A DNA stretch of 64,000 nt from Eutreptiella sp. 'Long Island Sound 2002' (GCA_964036045.1 OZ038381.1:150430352-150494351); one strand, 5' to 3'; counted from the first letter of the stretch, positions 43,634 to 54,814 are shown. The notes: generated by a model from the sequence alone, not told the origin. Program-made: numbers and translations.

Positions 43634-44840
43634 GTGGGCAACGTCAGGGTGATTGGTGCAGCAGCAGTTGCCTTCGACGACTTTGGAATTTTCTGCCCAA
43701 GCGCAGATCACACAAACAAATTGGGTCAGAGAACACCTTCTTCATGGACAACCCTTACTACACGCTGTGCACACGGCACTCCTTCCCTTAAAGCCCTGTC
43801 AGGCAAACACGCGTGGGCGTCCCTGGCAGGCCACAGTTGCCTAGCAGCGCTGTGTTCTCTTGTTATTTCACAGGAGGTTCAATAGGGCCCAAGACCTCTT
43901 TGTCATGGACACCCAGTAGCATGTGTAGGTGTTACGGTCAGCAAGCCTGGCAGGTGCTGAGTGGTGGTGCTGAGTGCTCACCCTGCCTTCGAAGGCTGGT
44001 TCTGGCGGTAGTGAGTGTAGTGTAGTGGTGTCTCCTGTCCCGCGTGCTTTTCCTCGTGGGCAGGGGGGTGCGTCAGTTTTTGGCCCTTAGAGAAAATCGG
44101 CGTTTTGTATGCCCTTAGCACACCTGGCCACCCCTCCCTTCTAGTAAGTAGGGCTTTTGCCGTCTTCCCCCAAGGATAGGCGTCAGCACAGAAACTGGGC
44201 GCCAGAGGAGTGGTAATAGTACCTGATTACGACCTTCGGTCCGACGTCAGCGACGCCCGGTCTCCGGGAGCCACACTGGGGAGTGAAGTGGGACACATAC
44301 AGACATACGTAGCACATTTAGGGGTATGGTAGACCCTGTAAGGAAGGGTAGAACCCCATGGGTCTGGACCAGTCAGGGGTCCTAACTGTGGGCACGCTTG
44401 TCCCCAAGGAGGGTGGATGCACCTTGCTTCATAACACCTTGCTTGTCATTGCCCCGTGGAGTAGAAAGCCACCGCTCTTTGTTGGCTCCCCAAGGTCATT
44501 ACATCACGGCAGTTCCCGCGCAACACATGGTCGGGAAGGCACAAACTCGCTTGGTGGCCGCAAACCTGATAAGCGGCCACCTGGTTCACGCTGGTAACCA
44601 TAAGCATGGGACTGCAGAGCACAGCCATGGCAGGAGCAGTGCTCCGCAAGCAGCGGATGTGTAGGTGTCTGGAGTGCCGAACCCCACTGAGGGTGGAAGC
44701 TAGTACATTCACCCTAAATGGAGGTCTACAGGAGTTCTGAACCTGTCCTGGCACACACTGAGTAGGCCTAGCTATTCAGCACAAGAGTGCTCATCGCCCC
44801 TGGGAGGTTAGAAAACAGTGGATATGTAGGCACAAGAAGA

Positions 44841-45520
44841 TTAGTTGTTCTTCTTTCGCTGGGACAGAGTCTCAGCACGGGTTAGTAGCTGTCCCTCGTT
44901 GTTCGGAATGAGGTAGGAGCAAAAGATGGGGTTGATACTCCCATCTGGCTGTATAAAGGCGGACACGGGTTCCCAGGTCGCCTCAGATAGCCCATAGCCA
45001 TCCCACAGGGTTGGGAATTTCCAGCCCCGTCTATACTGGTGGCGGGCAATACCTGCCACCACGTAGTAGCCATCGACTTTGATCTCATCGGCAGTCATCT
45101 CTTCGAGTTCGTCTGCCTCCTCTGCGCTGGCAGCGTTCTCTAGGTCGATACGCTCAACCTCACTCTCGCTGAGGCGCCACTCTTCCCAGGACAAATCGTC
45201 AGGGGAACGATAGTGCCTCAACTGCTCAGGCGCACAAAGGAGTTCACCACCTAGACGTGGACTGCACCTGACATGGATTCTAGATCCATCTATCCTGATG
45301 ATACAATAGGGCCCAAAATAAAGGTCCTGTAGGCAGTTACGGGGCCAGGAAGGTGAGCGTGAGGGGTGAACCAAAACAAGGGCACCAACCTTGAAACTGG
45401 CGGGTCGCCGTAGGCGATTTCGCCGGCTCAGTTCACGTTCATGAATATGTCTCCGGTTAGTCCCAGCCTGGTTAGCCATAGACAGCCTGTGTTCCAACCA
45501 ATTCCCAACAGGGCTCTTGA
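44841..45520 (-). pseudogene. pol: C integrase C-terminal region and chromodomain-like tail
   Basis: Continues the integrase ORF on the far side of X2 (FKSPVGNWLEHRLS…). SH3-like part (ALVLVHPSRSPSWP…YFGPYCIIRIDG), acidic linker, then YYVVAGIARHQYRRGWKFPTLW…SEATWEPVSAF, a chromodomain-like fold as in A1. Ends RKKNN at a stop at 44841-44843. This part has no internal stop. Confidence 0.85.
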
Positions 45521-45535
45521 AGTCCTCAGGAAAGG
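45521..45535. repeat. X2 target-site duplication, left copy
   Basis: AGTCCTCAGGAAAGG; the right copy is at 52009-52023. The last two bases could also belong to the element, so the duplication is 13-15 bp. Confidence 0.88.
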
Positions 45536-48456
45536 TTTGAGGTTTGAGGTTTGATTTTGCGGGTACTAGACGCCTTTCGGCCCCGGGGGGCCACCTGGTC
45601 GGGCCAGGTGATATCCTCCCCACCGGGTCCTAGTGGGGGGCCCTCCAAGACGCACCTCCTGCCTGGTGGCGGAGTCCCCCGGGTTCACAGAGCTCGGAGC
45701 CCCGTCCTTCCCCGGCGTCCCCGTTTCGCCACTCCCCGGTCAGTGCATCAATTCGCAGCCGTGGCCGCGGGCGCTTACCCACTGCGTCGCCCCCCTAATG
45801 CGTGGTCGCCCGGGGCACCGGCGCCGCCGGGCCCGTGCTACTGGCTTGTCGCCAGTGGGACCCCCTTGGGCTGGCGCGGTGGCTGCCTAGCCTAGGGGTT
45901 GGGGCGTGGCGCTGTGCGCCACTACTGCCTTGGCGGGTGCAGTGTCCCGTCTGTGTGTGCGCGGCGCTCGCGGCCGGTTCGGGGGGGTTCGGGCCGGTAC
46001 CTGGTGTTGTGTTTCCCCTTCTTCCCCCTTCCCGCCCCGCGTATCCCGCGTTGCGTGTGGCGGGCCGTCCCGTCCGGGTGTCCCTTACCCTCGCTCGCTG
46101 GTACGCCATTCCAGGTGGTCTGTGCGTTCCGCGCGCTCGGTCCGGTTGCCCTTCTGGTGGTCCCCGCGTGTCCTTTTCGTGTGTGTGCGCTCGCGCTCTC
46201 GCGGTGTCCGCTCCCCGCTGGGTGGTGTGGCGCGCGCATCTCGCGTGGTCCCGGCACTGGGCGCTGGTAGGGCCGTTCCATGTGGTCCGTGCCCCTCCGC
46301 GTGTCCTGCCCCGGTCCCGTGCTCCGTCTGGCGTGCTTGGGGGGGGGTGGTCCGGTCCCGGTTCCCCCCTACTTGGCTTGGGGTTGCGGGGGCGGCGGCT
46401 GGGCGTCCCCGGGGGGGTGCCCTCGTCCGCGGGAGTCTCTTACGCCACTGAGGGGTGTCGTCGGCTATGTATCCTGCCCTGAGGGTGGGGCTGTGCGCCG
46501 TCCACGCGCAGTCCACGCGCACGGGGTCGGGACTGGGGAGGGGGCTGGGTGGGGTGCGTTGGATCGCCGACTGACGTGCACTGGGGTAAGAGGCGGGCAG
46601 TAGCACCACCGGGTCGCCGACTGACTGTAGGGCGGGGGGTCGCTCTGTCTCCTTCCGCCCCTCTGCCTTCCCTGGGCAGGCAACAAAGCGGGCGTCACTG
46701 GCGTTGCGCTGTCCATGGGGGGCGTGGCCCCCCATACCACTCCGGTTCGTGTTCACCCAGCCTCTCCGGGTACGATCTGTGCGGCGTCCCTGTGCGCAGG
46801 CGTGGGCCCGTTTGTTCTTCGCGGCCCCCTTGTGGGCCGGCGGCCGGAGCGGGGGGGCGGGTCACACCCCGGCCCCCCTCCCGGGTGGGGGGGCCCATTC
46901 CCCTTGCCTCGGGGGGGGTGTCGCGCTGCGGCCTCCCCGCTCTCGTTCCGGGCGGCGGCCTGTGGTACCCCTTTCTGGCCCTCCCCTTTGGCGCGCGCGT
47001 GCGGTCGGGGCTGACGTGCCGCCCCGGGGCGGGGGGGGGTGAGGGGCGGCCCGTGGACCGCTCCCCTGGGGGCCCCGGCTGACCTGCAAACCCCCCCTCT
47101 TTCCCCTCGGAGTGGGCTGTGGTCACGGGAGGGTCATGTGGGGCGCGGCCTCCTTCGTGCTCCGTTGTGCGCGTTGCTCCGGCACGCCGGTGTGGGTTCG
47201 TGGGGGCAGGTCCAGCCGCCGCTGCCCTTACCGTGTCGCCGTTCCTCCTGTGGGTGGGGGCGCCCCCCCGGCCCTGGGGGGGCGGAGGGCCGCGCCTGTG
47301 GCTCCCCAGCTGGGGTGGGTGCGGGGGGGGGGGGGGGGGGGCACCCCGCCTGCTCTCGGGCCTGTGTGGGAGGGGGGGGGGGGGGGAGTGGGGGGGGGTC
47401 CTCCGGCTCCCTGGCGATGCCCCCTGTCGGCCAAAAAAAAAGGGGGGGGGGGCGGCTTGGCGGTCCCAGCCCCGGGGGCCAGCCATCGGCCAGGGGGGTC
47501 GCGCCCTTCCCCCGCCCCCCTCTACCGAGTGCCGGATCCTCCCGCAGTCCCTCCCTGGGGCCTCTCATCTCCCGGCCGTTGCCGCGCGGCGCTGGCCGGC
47601 CGGGGGTGGCCGTGAGGGTCAGCGGTCAGTGGTTAGCGGGTTGCGGGGCCGCCTTCCCTGGGTAGGTAACAAAGCGGGCGTCCCTTGGCGTCGTGCTGTC
47701 CATGGGGGGCGTGGCCACCCATACCATTCCGGTTCGCGGCTGGGGCGTCGGGGCGGGTCACACTCCGGCTCCCCTCTCGGGCGGGGGGGTCCGTCCCTTC
47801 AGCCTCGGGGGGTGGGGGCCGGGGTCCCTGCGGCCGGCGGGCCGGCGGGGGGGCGGGGGGGGGGGGGGGTGTCGCGCCGCGGCCTCCCTGCTCTCGTTCC
47901 AGGCGGCGGCCTGTGGCACTCCTTCCCGGCTCTCTCCGCGTCGCCGGTGCTCTCCCTTCCGGCGCGCGCTTGCGGTCGGGGCTGAAGTGCCGCCCCGTGG
48001 TGGGGGGGGTGAGGGGCGGCCCGTGGACCGCCCCCCTGGGGGCCTCATCTGACTTGACACCCTCCCTCCGTCACCTCGGAGCGGGCTGTGGTTACGGGGG
48101 GGTCATGTGGGGCGCGGCCTCCTTCCTGCTCCGTCGTGCACGTTGGGGGGGGGCGGGGGCGGCATGGCGGCCCTGGTCCCGGGGGCCAGCCCCTACCGAG
48201 AGCTGGATGCCCGCGCAGGCCCTCGCCGGGGCCCTCACCTCCCCGGCCGTTGCCGCGCGGCGCCGGCCGGCCGGGGGTGGCTGATGGTTAGCGGTCAGTG
48301 GTTAGCAGGTTGCGGGGCAGCCGGTTCCTCCCCGCGCTTGGCGCCCCCGCACTCCCTCCCGCGGGTGGCGGCGCATCCCCGCACGTCGTGCCGTACCGTG
48401 GGGGGGGCGTGGGTCAGGGGGCCCATCCCCCCCTCCCGCGCCCGCCGTCTGGGCCT
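45536..48456 (-). other. X2 3' non-coding region, GC-rich
   Basis: No coding sequence in sense beyond ORF-B. Runs of up to about 18 G on the plus strand (47320-47400, 47850), so G-quadruplex or assembly problems are likely. Contains a tandem duplication (46660-48330) and the terminal (GGTTTGA)3 at 45534-45554. The many long frames here are products of high GC. Confidence 0.65.
46660..48330. repeat. Tandem duplication in X2 3' region, two units of about 0.7-1 kb
   Basis: GCCTTCCCTGGGCAGGCAAC at 46666 recurs as GCCTTCCCTGGGTAGGTAAC at 47652. Both are followed by GTCCATGGGGGGCGTGGCC, and later by shared blocks such as GAGGGGCGGCCCGTGGACCG. Units differ by substitutions and a large indel. Confidence 0.75.
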
Positions 48457-50477
48457 TCACTTGCGCCGCCGCTTGTGTGGGGGCTGGGGCTGCGGCGGCG
48501 GCGGGTTGTGCCGGCGGTAGCGCCAGTGGGCGAGGGCGCTACGCAGAGCCCGGGGGAGCCAGTTGTTGGCGTCCGCATCCGTGATGCGGAGCACCGCCCC
48601 CCCCTCCAGGAAGGCCGGCCACGTCAGCTCCCTGTCGGGCCACCCGCCCGGATCACTGACCTGAGGACCCTCTCGTGGTCCTCTGGTGCCGCCCACCCCC
48701 CCGGGGGTGCCTCCCGGTGTCCTCCGTCCCTCCGGAGGAGCACGGCATCGAAGGGCCGGTTCCGCGACCTCCTGGAGGTCCCCTGGTTGGCCCAGCACAA
48801 CCACCCGTACACTTCCCCCACCAGGGGGAGGGTCTCCCCCCCCAGCGGGTCCGGGACTGCGCCCCAGTCCACGTTCCACGGCCGGCTCTCCTCCGCCCCC
48901 TGTGCCGGCCCCCCTCGCTGCTCCTGCACCTGCGGCGCCGATGCCACGCCCCGTCCCCCCTCCGCCGAGGCCACCCGCGCCGGCTCCGCCCTCGGCGCGG
49001 GGGGGGCTTGCTGGTGCTGGTGTCGTGAGGGTTGGGGGGGGATGAGCTCGCCGGCGTCAGGGTCGATGTTGTAGAGGTGGTGGTGGTGGTGGTGGTGGTG
49101 GTGGTAGGTGTGGTGTGCCGGCATCTGTTGGATGCCGGGGGGGATGCACCTCACCGGCTGCACTTCCGGCTGCGGGGGTGCCCCGCCCTCTGCCCCCCTC
49201 CCCTCGCCCCGCCCTCCCCCCTGGGCTCCCGTGCCCCGTCCCTCCTGTCCCTTGGGGCCCTTGCCCTTGCCCTTGCCCTTGCCCTTGGGCCCCTTTCCGG
49301 TCCCGTGCCCATGTCGCGGGTCCCGCCTCTCGTCCCCCACACCCCGGCCCGCTCGCTCTCCCATCCCCCCTTGTCCAGCCCCCTGCGCCTGGGTACCCTG
49401 CCCGCGCCCCTGAACACCCTTCCCGTGCCCTGGCCCCTCCCCGACCCCCTGCCCGTGTCGCGGGTCCCGCCTCTCGTCCACCACGCCCCGGCCCGCTCGC
49501 CCTCCCACCACCCCTCGCTCCGTCCCCTGCACCTGGGCCTCCTGCCCGCGCTCCCGCGCGCCCTTCCCGTGCCCCGACCCCTCCCCCGCCCCCTGCCTGT
49601 CACGCCGTCCGCCGCTCCCCTCCCCCTCGCCGCTGCGCCCTTCCTGGACCACTCGCCGGGCGTCCCGCTGCCTTTGCAGTTGCGGCAGCGTGACGCCCGG
49701 CGGTGAGCGCTCGCGCTTCGGGGGGCGGTCATGCCGCTCCCGCCCCGGGGGGAAGGGCTTGGGGGGGTACGGCTTGGGGGGGCTGGTGTGGGTGTGGGCG
49801 GGGTTGGCGTGGGCGCGGTACTTCTCGCTCTCCCTGCCCACTGCCGCTGCTGCGGCGGCCGCCGGCGAGGCGTCCGCGGCCCGTGCGGGGTTCTTCCCCC
49901 GCTTCTTCCCCCGCGCTTCTTCCCCCGCACTCTCCTTCGCTGCCGCGGCGGCCGCCGACGAGGCGCCCGTGGCCGCGGTCGCAGACTCTCGCACATCCTT
50001 CTCGGTCTTCGCTGCTGCCGCGGCGGCCGTCGTCGAGGCGCCCACGGCCCGTGCAGGGCCCGTCGCAACCCCTCTTGCGCCCTGCTTGCTCTCCTGCGCT
50101 GCCCCCCTTGCCGGCGGTGTGCCGGGGGCCGCGGCCGGGGCCGCGGCGTGGCTCGCCGCGGTCTCCGCCTCCTGCGCGTCAGGGCGGGGCGGGGCGGCGG
50201 GGCTGGCCGCTTGGGCGGCGGGGGCGGCCGTCTCGGCTGGCCCAGGTTCCCGGGCCGGCAGCGGCGGTCCGACCACCGCCGCCTCCGCCAGCCTCCGCTC
50301 CTCGCGCTCCGCGAGGGTCTCCCCCGTCCACTCTGGGGAGGAGACGGGGGAGCGGGAGCGGGACCGGCGGTGGTGGCGGTCGTCCCGCCCGAGGGACCCA
50401 TCGGAGTCTGCCATTACTGTCACTCTGGTAGGCATGCGTGGTGGCAGGCGCGCCCTTCCCACTACCTCCTGGTGCAT
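48457..50477 (-). pseudogene. X2 ORF-B: RS-rich, His-run, LINE ORF1-like C-terminus
   Basis: ATG at 50477 (MHQEVVGRARLPP) overlaps the ORF-A stop as TGATG. Order: RS-type run HRRSRSRSPV near residue 35; A/P-rich; G/R/Q-rich repeats; a nine-histidine run with LYNIDPDAG (about 49075-49110); then WNVDWGAVPDPLGG and, after a frame change near 48665, LEGGAVLRITDADANNWLPRALRSAL, ending KRRRK at 48457. The last part resembles the RRM-like or DUF4780-like region of some LINE ORF1 proteins (a G-x-L strand followed by D-x-x-WL). The likely role is RNA binding. One frameshift relative to an intact ORF. Confidence 0.55.
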
Positions 50478-51709
50478 CAGTGCCGTGCCGTGGGCAGTGC
50501 CGTGTGGTGCTCTGCGGGGGGGGGGGGGGGAGGGGGTGGGGGGCCGGCTGTGGCGTCAGCCCCGCATGGCCGGGGGTCCGCGGCCATCCACCGGCATTGG
50601 GAGGGGAGGCGGGGGAGCCACGCGGCCCACGCGTCGCGCCACAGCTCCCAGTCTGGGGCGGGGCTCAGGGCCCTGGGCCCCCGGGGGTCGTCGAGCGGTG
50701 CCGGGGGCAGCCGCACCAGATGGACCCCCGTAACGGCGGTGACCTCCTGTGTGCGCAGGAAGGTGTGTACTCCGTCCCGCGCCGCGGGCGCCGGGAGGGG
50801 GGGGCGGGGTACAGGTGTGGCCCCATAGAGGTGGGTGGGGGTGATCCCCAGGATCCGCCCCGAGCCCCCGCGGGACGCGACGACGAGGAGGAGGAGGGGG
50901 GTGCCAGGGCACTCTTGCCAGAGGACCTGCCCCCTGTGGTGGGCACCCCTGGTCCTGGAGAGGGGGGGGGACAGGTCTGGGTTAGCCCAGCCGCGGGGCG
51001 CGTGCGTCGCCGGTGGGAGGGCGGGGCACCAAGTGGGCTCCCTGGGGAACGCCTCGTAGACGACGGCGTACGGGGGGGTAGGCCCGGTGCCGTCATACAC
51101 CGGGTTGGTCGGCCGGGGGCGGGCGGACGCCTCGTCCGCGCCTTCCACGAACACCGTGACCTCGCCCACCTCTAGGTCCTCGTCCGGCGGGTGTAGAAGG
51201 TGGAGCGCCGCATCAAGCTCGGACACTCCCCCCGGGTACGTGGCCCGCGCCTGGTTCAGGTACGGGGCCGCGTCCCCGGGGTAGCGCGTCCTGAGGGCGT
51301 GCAGCAGGGCTGGGGCGCTACTGCGGAGGGACATGGCAGACCCCGCTCCCGTCAGCCGGAGGGCGTCCCCCATGGACAGGGGCCGGCCCGACCGATTGGA
51401 CTCGCGCCACTCCATCCAGTGCCCGTAGAGGGCCGCTTCCGGGCTGATGAGCCCCGGCCGGACAGCGTTCACGATCCGGTGCATTGCCGGGAGCAACGTA
51501 GGGGCTCCCGCTCCGTTCAGGGCGCGGACGGCCGGGAGGGCGGTCTCGTTGAGGAAGGCCCTCGCACTGCCCTCCAGGTCGCACCGTGCGGCAGCGTGCG
51601 CTCCTTTTGCCTCCGCCACCGCGTCCGCCACCAGGCCCCGGACGGCCGCCTCCTGCGCTCTGCGGCGGGCCCTGGCGTGCCCCGGCCCATCCCCCCGTCG
51701 GCGTGGCAT
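50477..51709 (-). CDS. X2 ORF-A, unknown protein (410 aa)
   Basis: An open frame with start ATG 51709 (MPRRRGDGPGH) conserved with X1. No stop or shift inside, unlike most coding parts in the window. N-terminal R/A-rich part, then ALYGHWMEWRESNRSGRPLS and LDAALHLLHPPDEDLEVGEV, a middle β-rich-looking stretch (TPLLLLVVASRGG, TPTHLYGATPVP), and a P-run before the C-terminus. No known domain recognised. It ends at TGA 50479-50477, overlapping ORF-B by one base, which suggests coupled translation. Confidence 0.55.
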   Translation of the reverse strand: MPRRRGDGPGHARARRRAQEAAVRGLVADAVAEAKGAHAAARCDLEGSARAFLNETALPAVRALNGAGAPTLLPAMHRIVNAVRPGLISPEAALYGHWMEWRESNRSGRPLSMGDALRLTGAGSAMSLRSSAPALLHALRTRYPGDAAPYLNQARATYPGGVSELDAALHLLHPPDEDLEVGEVTVFVEGADEASARPRPTNPVYDGTGPTPPYAVVYEAFPREPTWCPALPPATHAPRGWANPDLSPPLSRTRGAHHRGQVLWQECPGTPLLLLVVASRGGSGRILGITPTHLYGATPVPRPPLPAPAARDGVHTFLRTQEVTAVTGVHLVRLPPAPLDDPRGPRALSPAPDWELWRDAWAAWLPRLPSQCRWMAADPRPCGADATAGPPPPPPPPPAEHHTALPTARH

Positions 51710-51746
51710 GGTGCTGCGGGCTCTGCAAAGGGCGGCGGCGGGTGGG

Positions 51747-52008
51747 GGTTAGGGGGCGAACACGTGCGACAGGTGCGCAATGGATGTGGGGTCCCGCAGG
51801 TGCACGTGGATCCACAGAAGGGCAGCGCCCGCGGGGCCCGCCTGTTCGTGTGAGGGGGTGTGTGCCCCCTCGATGCGCCGGCGCAAGGCCTCCTCCTCTG
51901 TGCGCCTGCGCGGACCTGCGGGAGGTTCGGGCCAGGGGCACGCGGCTACCTGGGTGCACCGCTCGCACCTGTTGGCGCCTGTCGCTGCTGCGGAGGACAC
52001 CGTGTCAC
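51747..52008 (-). pseudogene. X2 truncated 5' ORF end
   Basis: Open from the insertion point; contains a CERC…C pattern and ends LLWIHVHLRDP…HLSHVF at TAA. The ending resembles X1 2780-2890. It is fused in frame with the interrupted integrase of C, by chance. Confidence 0.45.
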
Positions 52009-52276
52009 AGTCCTCAGGAAAGGGGGTTTCGAAGAACCAAGCAGGTCGTCCTCCATGAAACAGCTCGTCGGGGGTGAAACCCGTAGAGGAGCTCCTCTGA
52101 GAGTTCATGGTCAGCACTGCCCAGGGCACTAGGCGTACCCAATCCTTGGTACACTCCTGCTTCATCAGGACGCTCAGGTTCTGTTCCACCACACGATTTT
52201 GTCTCTTGCAAAGAGGATTAGACGTGTGCGTATAGGGCACACCTGTGGTTACCTCAACGTTGAGGGCATTCAGCAC
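52009..52276 (-). pseudogene. pol: C integrase, part around the third catalytic residue
   Basis: LNVEVTTGVPYTHTSNPLCKRQ…WVRLVPWAVLTMNSQ…FTPDELFHGG, then cut by X2 after FPED. In A1 the corresponding motif is NPLCERQ; here Lys replaces the catalytic Glu. A TGA in front (52277-52279) replaces the Arg codon of A1 (YKRVL). Confidence 0.85.
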
Positions 52277-53923
52277 TCATTTGTACCATCCTGCGTCACT
52301 GCGGATGCGCACATCCTCATCAGAGTGCACCTGCTTAGGTGCTCCATATGGTTCGAACCATTGTTCGACCAGCATTTTCACAGTCTGCTCACCTGTGATT
52401 TTCGTATTGCAGGGGAACACACGGGTGAAGCGGGACAGGCCGCAGGTGACCACTACGCAACTATCATAGCCGCCGAAGCCAGGTAGGCCGTGGATGAAAT
52501 CCACGTAGAGAAGAGAGTTAGTACAATAGGGTATGGGTAGGCTGGAAATCAGTCCCCTATCCCTACTATCTCTCTGCTTGCTGGCATGACAGCCACAAGC
52601 ATCAACAATGGTCTGCATTCGGGACCTCAGTTCAGTCAGGGTTAGACTAGAGTAGAAACACTCCCGCAAGAATTCCTCTGAAGGATTAGCGCCAGTGTGA
52701 CCTGAGCTGAGATGGGACCATTGTAGACACCCATCAAGTCGTGCCTCAGGCACGACTATGCGGTCCTCGTAGAAGAGGCACTGGTTATTTCTATACCACT
52801 GGTGCCCGTCAATGACACTGGGCTCGAGACCAGTGCTGAGGGTCTGGAGAATTTCTTTATATTCTGACTGATAGTCGATTAGGCTTTGACCCTCAAGGAT
52901 TCCAGCAGTCCGCATAGACAGGTCAAGCTGGACATCCATACGCTGGACAGCCTCTTTGGCGAGTGCTTCAGAGCTCTCACCGATAAGCGCATCGAAGATG
53001 TTGCGCGATATATAGTCAGACAGTTCATTTTTTATACCAGGGATATGATGAACTGTCAGCCTGAACTGGCTCAGGTAAGTCCACCATCGTTTTAGTTTCG
53101 CTTTCTCTGGTGGTAGGCCCTTCTGAAAGGACTTCACCGGTTCCTGGTCACAGAGCCAGACAATAGGTTTAGATCCCAATAGTCGGGACTGTGAGGAGAG
53201 CACCAACATACCGGCCAGGAGCTCCTGGTCGTAGGTGCTGTAATTGGAACGCGCCTGGTTCCATTTCAAGTTCCAGTGTCCCAGTGGCACAAGTCGCCAC
53301 CCACTGGAAGGATAGTCGTGCTTCAAGGAGCCATCACGGTTCAGTCCACTGGTACGATGATGGCAGTGGGTTAGTTCAGCTGGGTTAAGCTCCTGCCATT
53401 GGTATATCGTTCCACCCCCCCCTACATCACTGGCATCAGTGATCAGGACTATCTCACCCTTAGGGCGGGGTACGCCCAAGCAGTTGGAGGAGGCAATTTT
53501 CTTCTTCAATTCCTGGAAACACTCCTCTCTGGCGGTCAACCTCCAGGGAGTAGTTTTCTGGATTAGGTCAGTGAGAGGGGCGGAGCGGTAGGTAAAATTG
53601 TGGATGTGTCGCCTATAGAAGTTACAGGCGCCCACAAAACTCCTCACGTCGTGTAGACCCTTCTTAGGGTCACCGCGAAACTGCATGTCCTGTAGGGGCT
53701 GCATCTTAGACGCGGCTGGTTTCCACCAGCCATACTCCACATCGAAACCCAAATACTGCATCTCCTCTTTCATGAACTCACATTTTTCGAGTTTGATTCG
53801 GAGATGGTATTCCTGACAAACAATGAAAAACTCACAGACGAGAAGGGCATGGTCCTCATGGGTATTGGTACCCAAACTCACGTCATCGATGTGGGCCTCC
53901 ATTTCTGCCCCACGGGAAATCAA
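52277..53923 (-). pseudogene. pol: C RT palm, RNase H and integrase core
   Basis: 548 codons without a stop. RT box AHIDDVSLG, then KCEFMKEEMQYLGF, RSFVGACNFYRRHI. RNase H: LITDASDVGGGG, TYDQELLAGMLVLSS, WLCDQEPV, ELSDYISRN. Integrase: HLSSGHTG…CGCH, LLYVDFIHG, HSDEDVRIRSD. Preceded by an in-frame TAG (53926-53924) where A1 has Glu (VQELISRG). Confidence 0.9.
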
Positions 53924-54484
53924 CTACTGTACTAGAAGTCTGCGCCTCAGTATGTACAAAAGTTTGTTCATCAGTTCTTGGAAGAGTGCCGGGGAATTAG
54001 TCACCCCAAAAGGCATGACCCTCCACTTAAACACACGACCCTTAGGGGTTATAAAGGCCAGCAGTTCCTGAGCTGCGGCTGTTAGGTCAACCTGCCAGAA
54101 ACCACTGCGTTTGTCCATTTTGGTTTTGTACCGGCATTTGGCGATATGCTCCAGGGTGTTTTCCATGTTGGGAATACTCCCTGAGTGGTTTTGGGTTTTC
54201 TTGTTGACCTCATCATAGTCAACAACCACTCGCAGGGCAGTCGATCCTGGTTTAGCGACCACGAAGCAAGGACTGCAGTCGTGGGGGTAGTCCCCCTTCT
54301 TATATTCCTCAACGAGGCCAGCATCAATACATTCCTGGATCTGGCGCTCGATTTGGTCAACCTGTTCCTGAGGAGCGGGGTAGGGGCGACGTCTCACTCG
54401 CGTCTTCTCAAATTCGGGTTTCAGTTTCAGGTCCATCTGGACCACTTTTTTGCAAGACAGGGGAGGCGGCCGGGCGCCGAACAC
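53924..54484 (-). pseudogene. pol: C RT, N-terminal part
   Basis: VQMDLKLKPEF, RRRPYPAP, ECIDAGLVEEY, RVVVDYDEVNK, KMDKRSGFWQVDL, FKWRVMPFGVTNSPALFQ. Separated from the upstream linker (54485-54808, LRKLLLTYD) by TAG, aligned with the Glu codon of A1 (YLEVFG). Confidence 0.9.
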
Positions 54485-54808
54485 CTAATCATAGGTTAGG
54501 AGCAGTTTCCTCAGTCGGGGGTCAAGGTTCAGACTCTCCATTTTCTGCAGGAAATCCTCCTCAGCATGGAAGTTGCTCTTACCACGCTCCTTCTTTTTCT
54601 GCCGATCAGCCGTTTCGGCAGGTACTGAGCCATCATCCCATTCAGGGGGACTTTGTTGCCCATAGTGCAGAGAATACACTAGGGGTACCTCAGGGTCAGG
54701 TAGCGTGTAGGAATCATCGTCCTCCTCAGACCAGATGGAGGGTTTCCAGGTCTGTCTGAGGTATTGCAGCCGTTTCTGGCGCTCAATACCTTCTGCCCTC
54801 AGGTACAA
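54485..54808 (-). pseudogene. C linker region before RT
   Basis: Charged region (AEGIERQKRLQYLRQTW, ADRQKKKERGKSNF) ahead of the RT, in frame with it except for the TAG. Corresponds to A1 14600-14950. Confidence 0.6.
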
Positions 54809-54814
54809 CAGCCG

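Larger units (their letters stand above)
41997..44840 (-). other. C long 3' non-coding region
   Basis: Homologous in blocks to A1 18330-20360 and A2 61851-64000. Contains the structured block 43465-43586 and, near 42236-42295 (minus), a tRNA-like stretch with TAGTGGGCAAGC and GAGTTCAAACCCC. No convincing ORF. Confidence 0.75.
45536..52008 (-). mobile_element. LINE-like element X2, 5'-truncated
   Basis: A 6.47-kb GC-rich insertion in the integrase gene of C, flanked by a 13-15-bp duplication. This length is typical of target-primed reverse transcription and not of LTR or TIR elements. The 3' end carries a short tandem repeat (TCAAACC)3 on the minus strand. Order from 5': end of an ORF, ORF-A, ORF-B, about 2.9 kb G-rich non-coding. 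No RT domain is present in this copy; X1 suggests it lies upstream and was lost by 5' truncation. Confidence 0.8.

Noticed and set aside
45534-45554. Interstitial telomere repeat (GGTTTGA)n
   Set aside because: Only three units, not the TTTAGGG or TTAGGG type, and positioned exactly at the 3' end of X2 next to the target duplication.
45600-51900. Numerous long plus-strand frames in X2
   Set aside because: High GC with few stops opens all frames; only the minus-strand ORF-A and ORF-B frames are conserved with X1.
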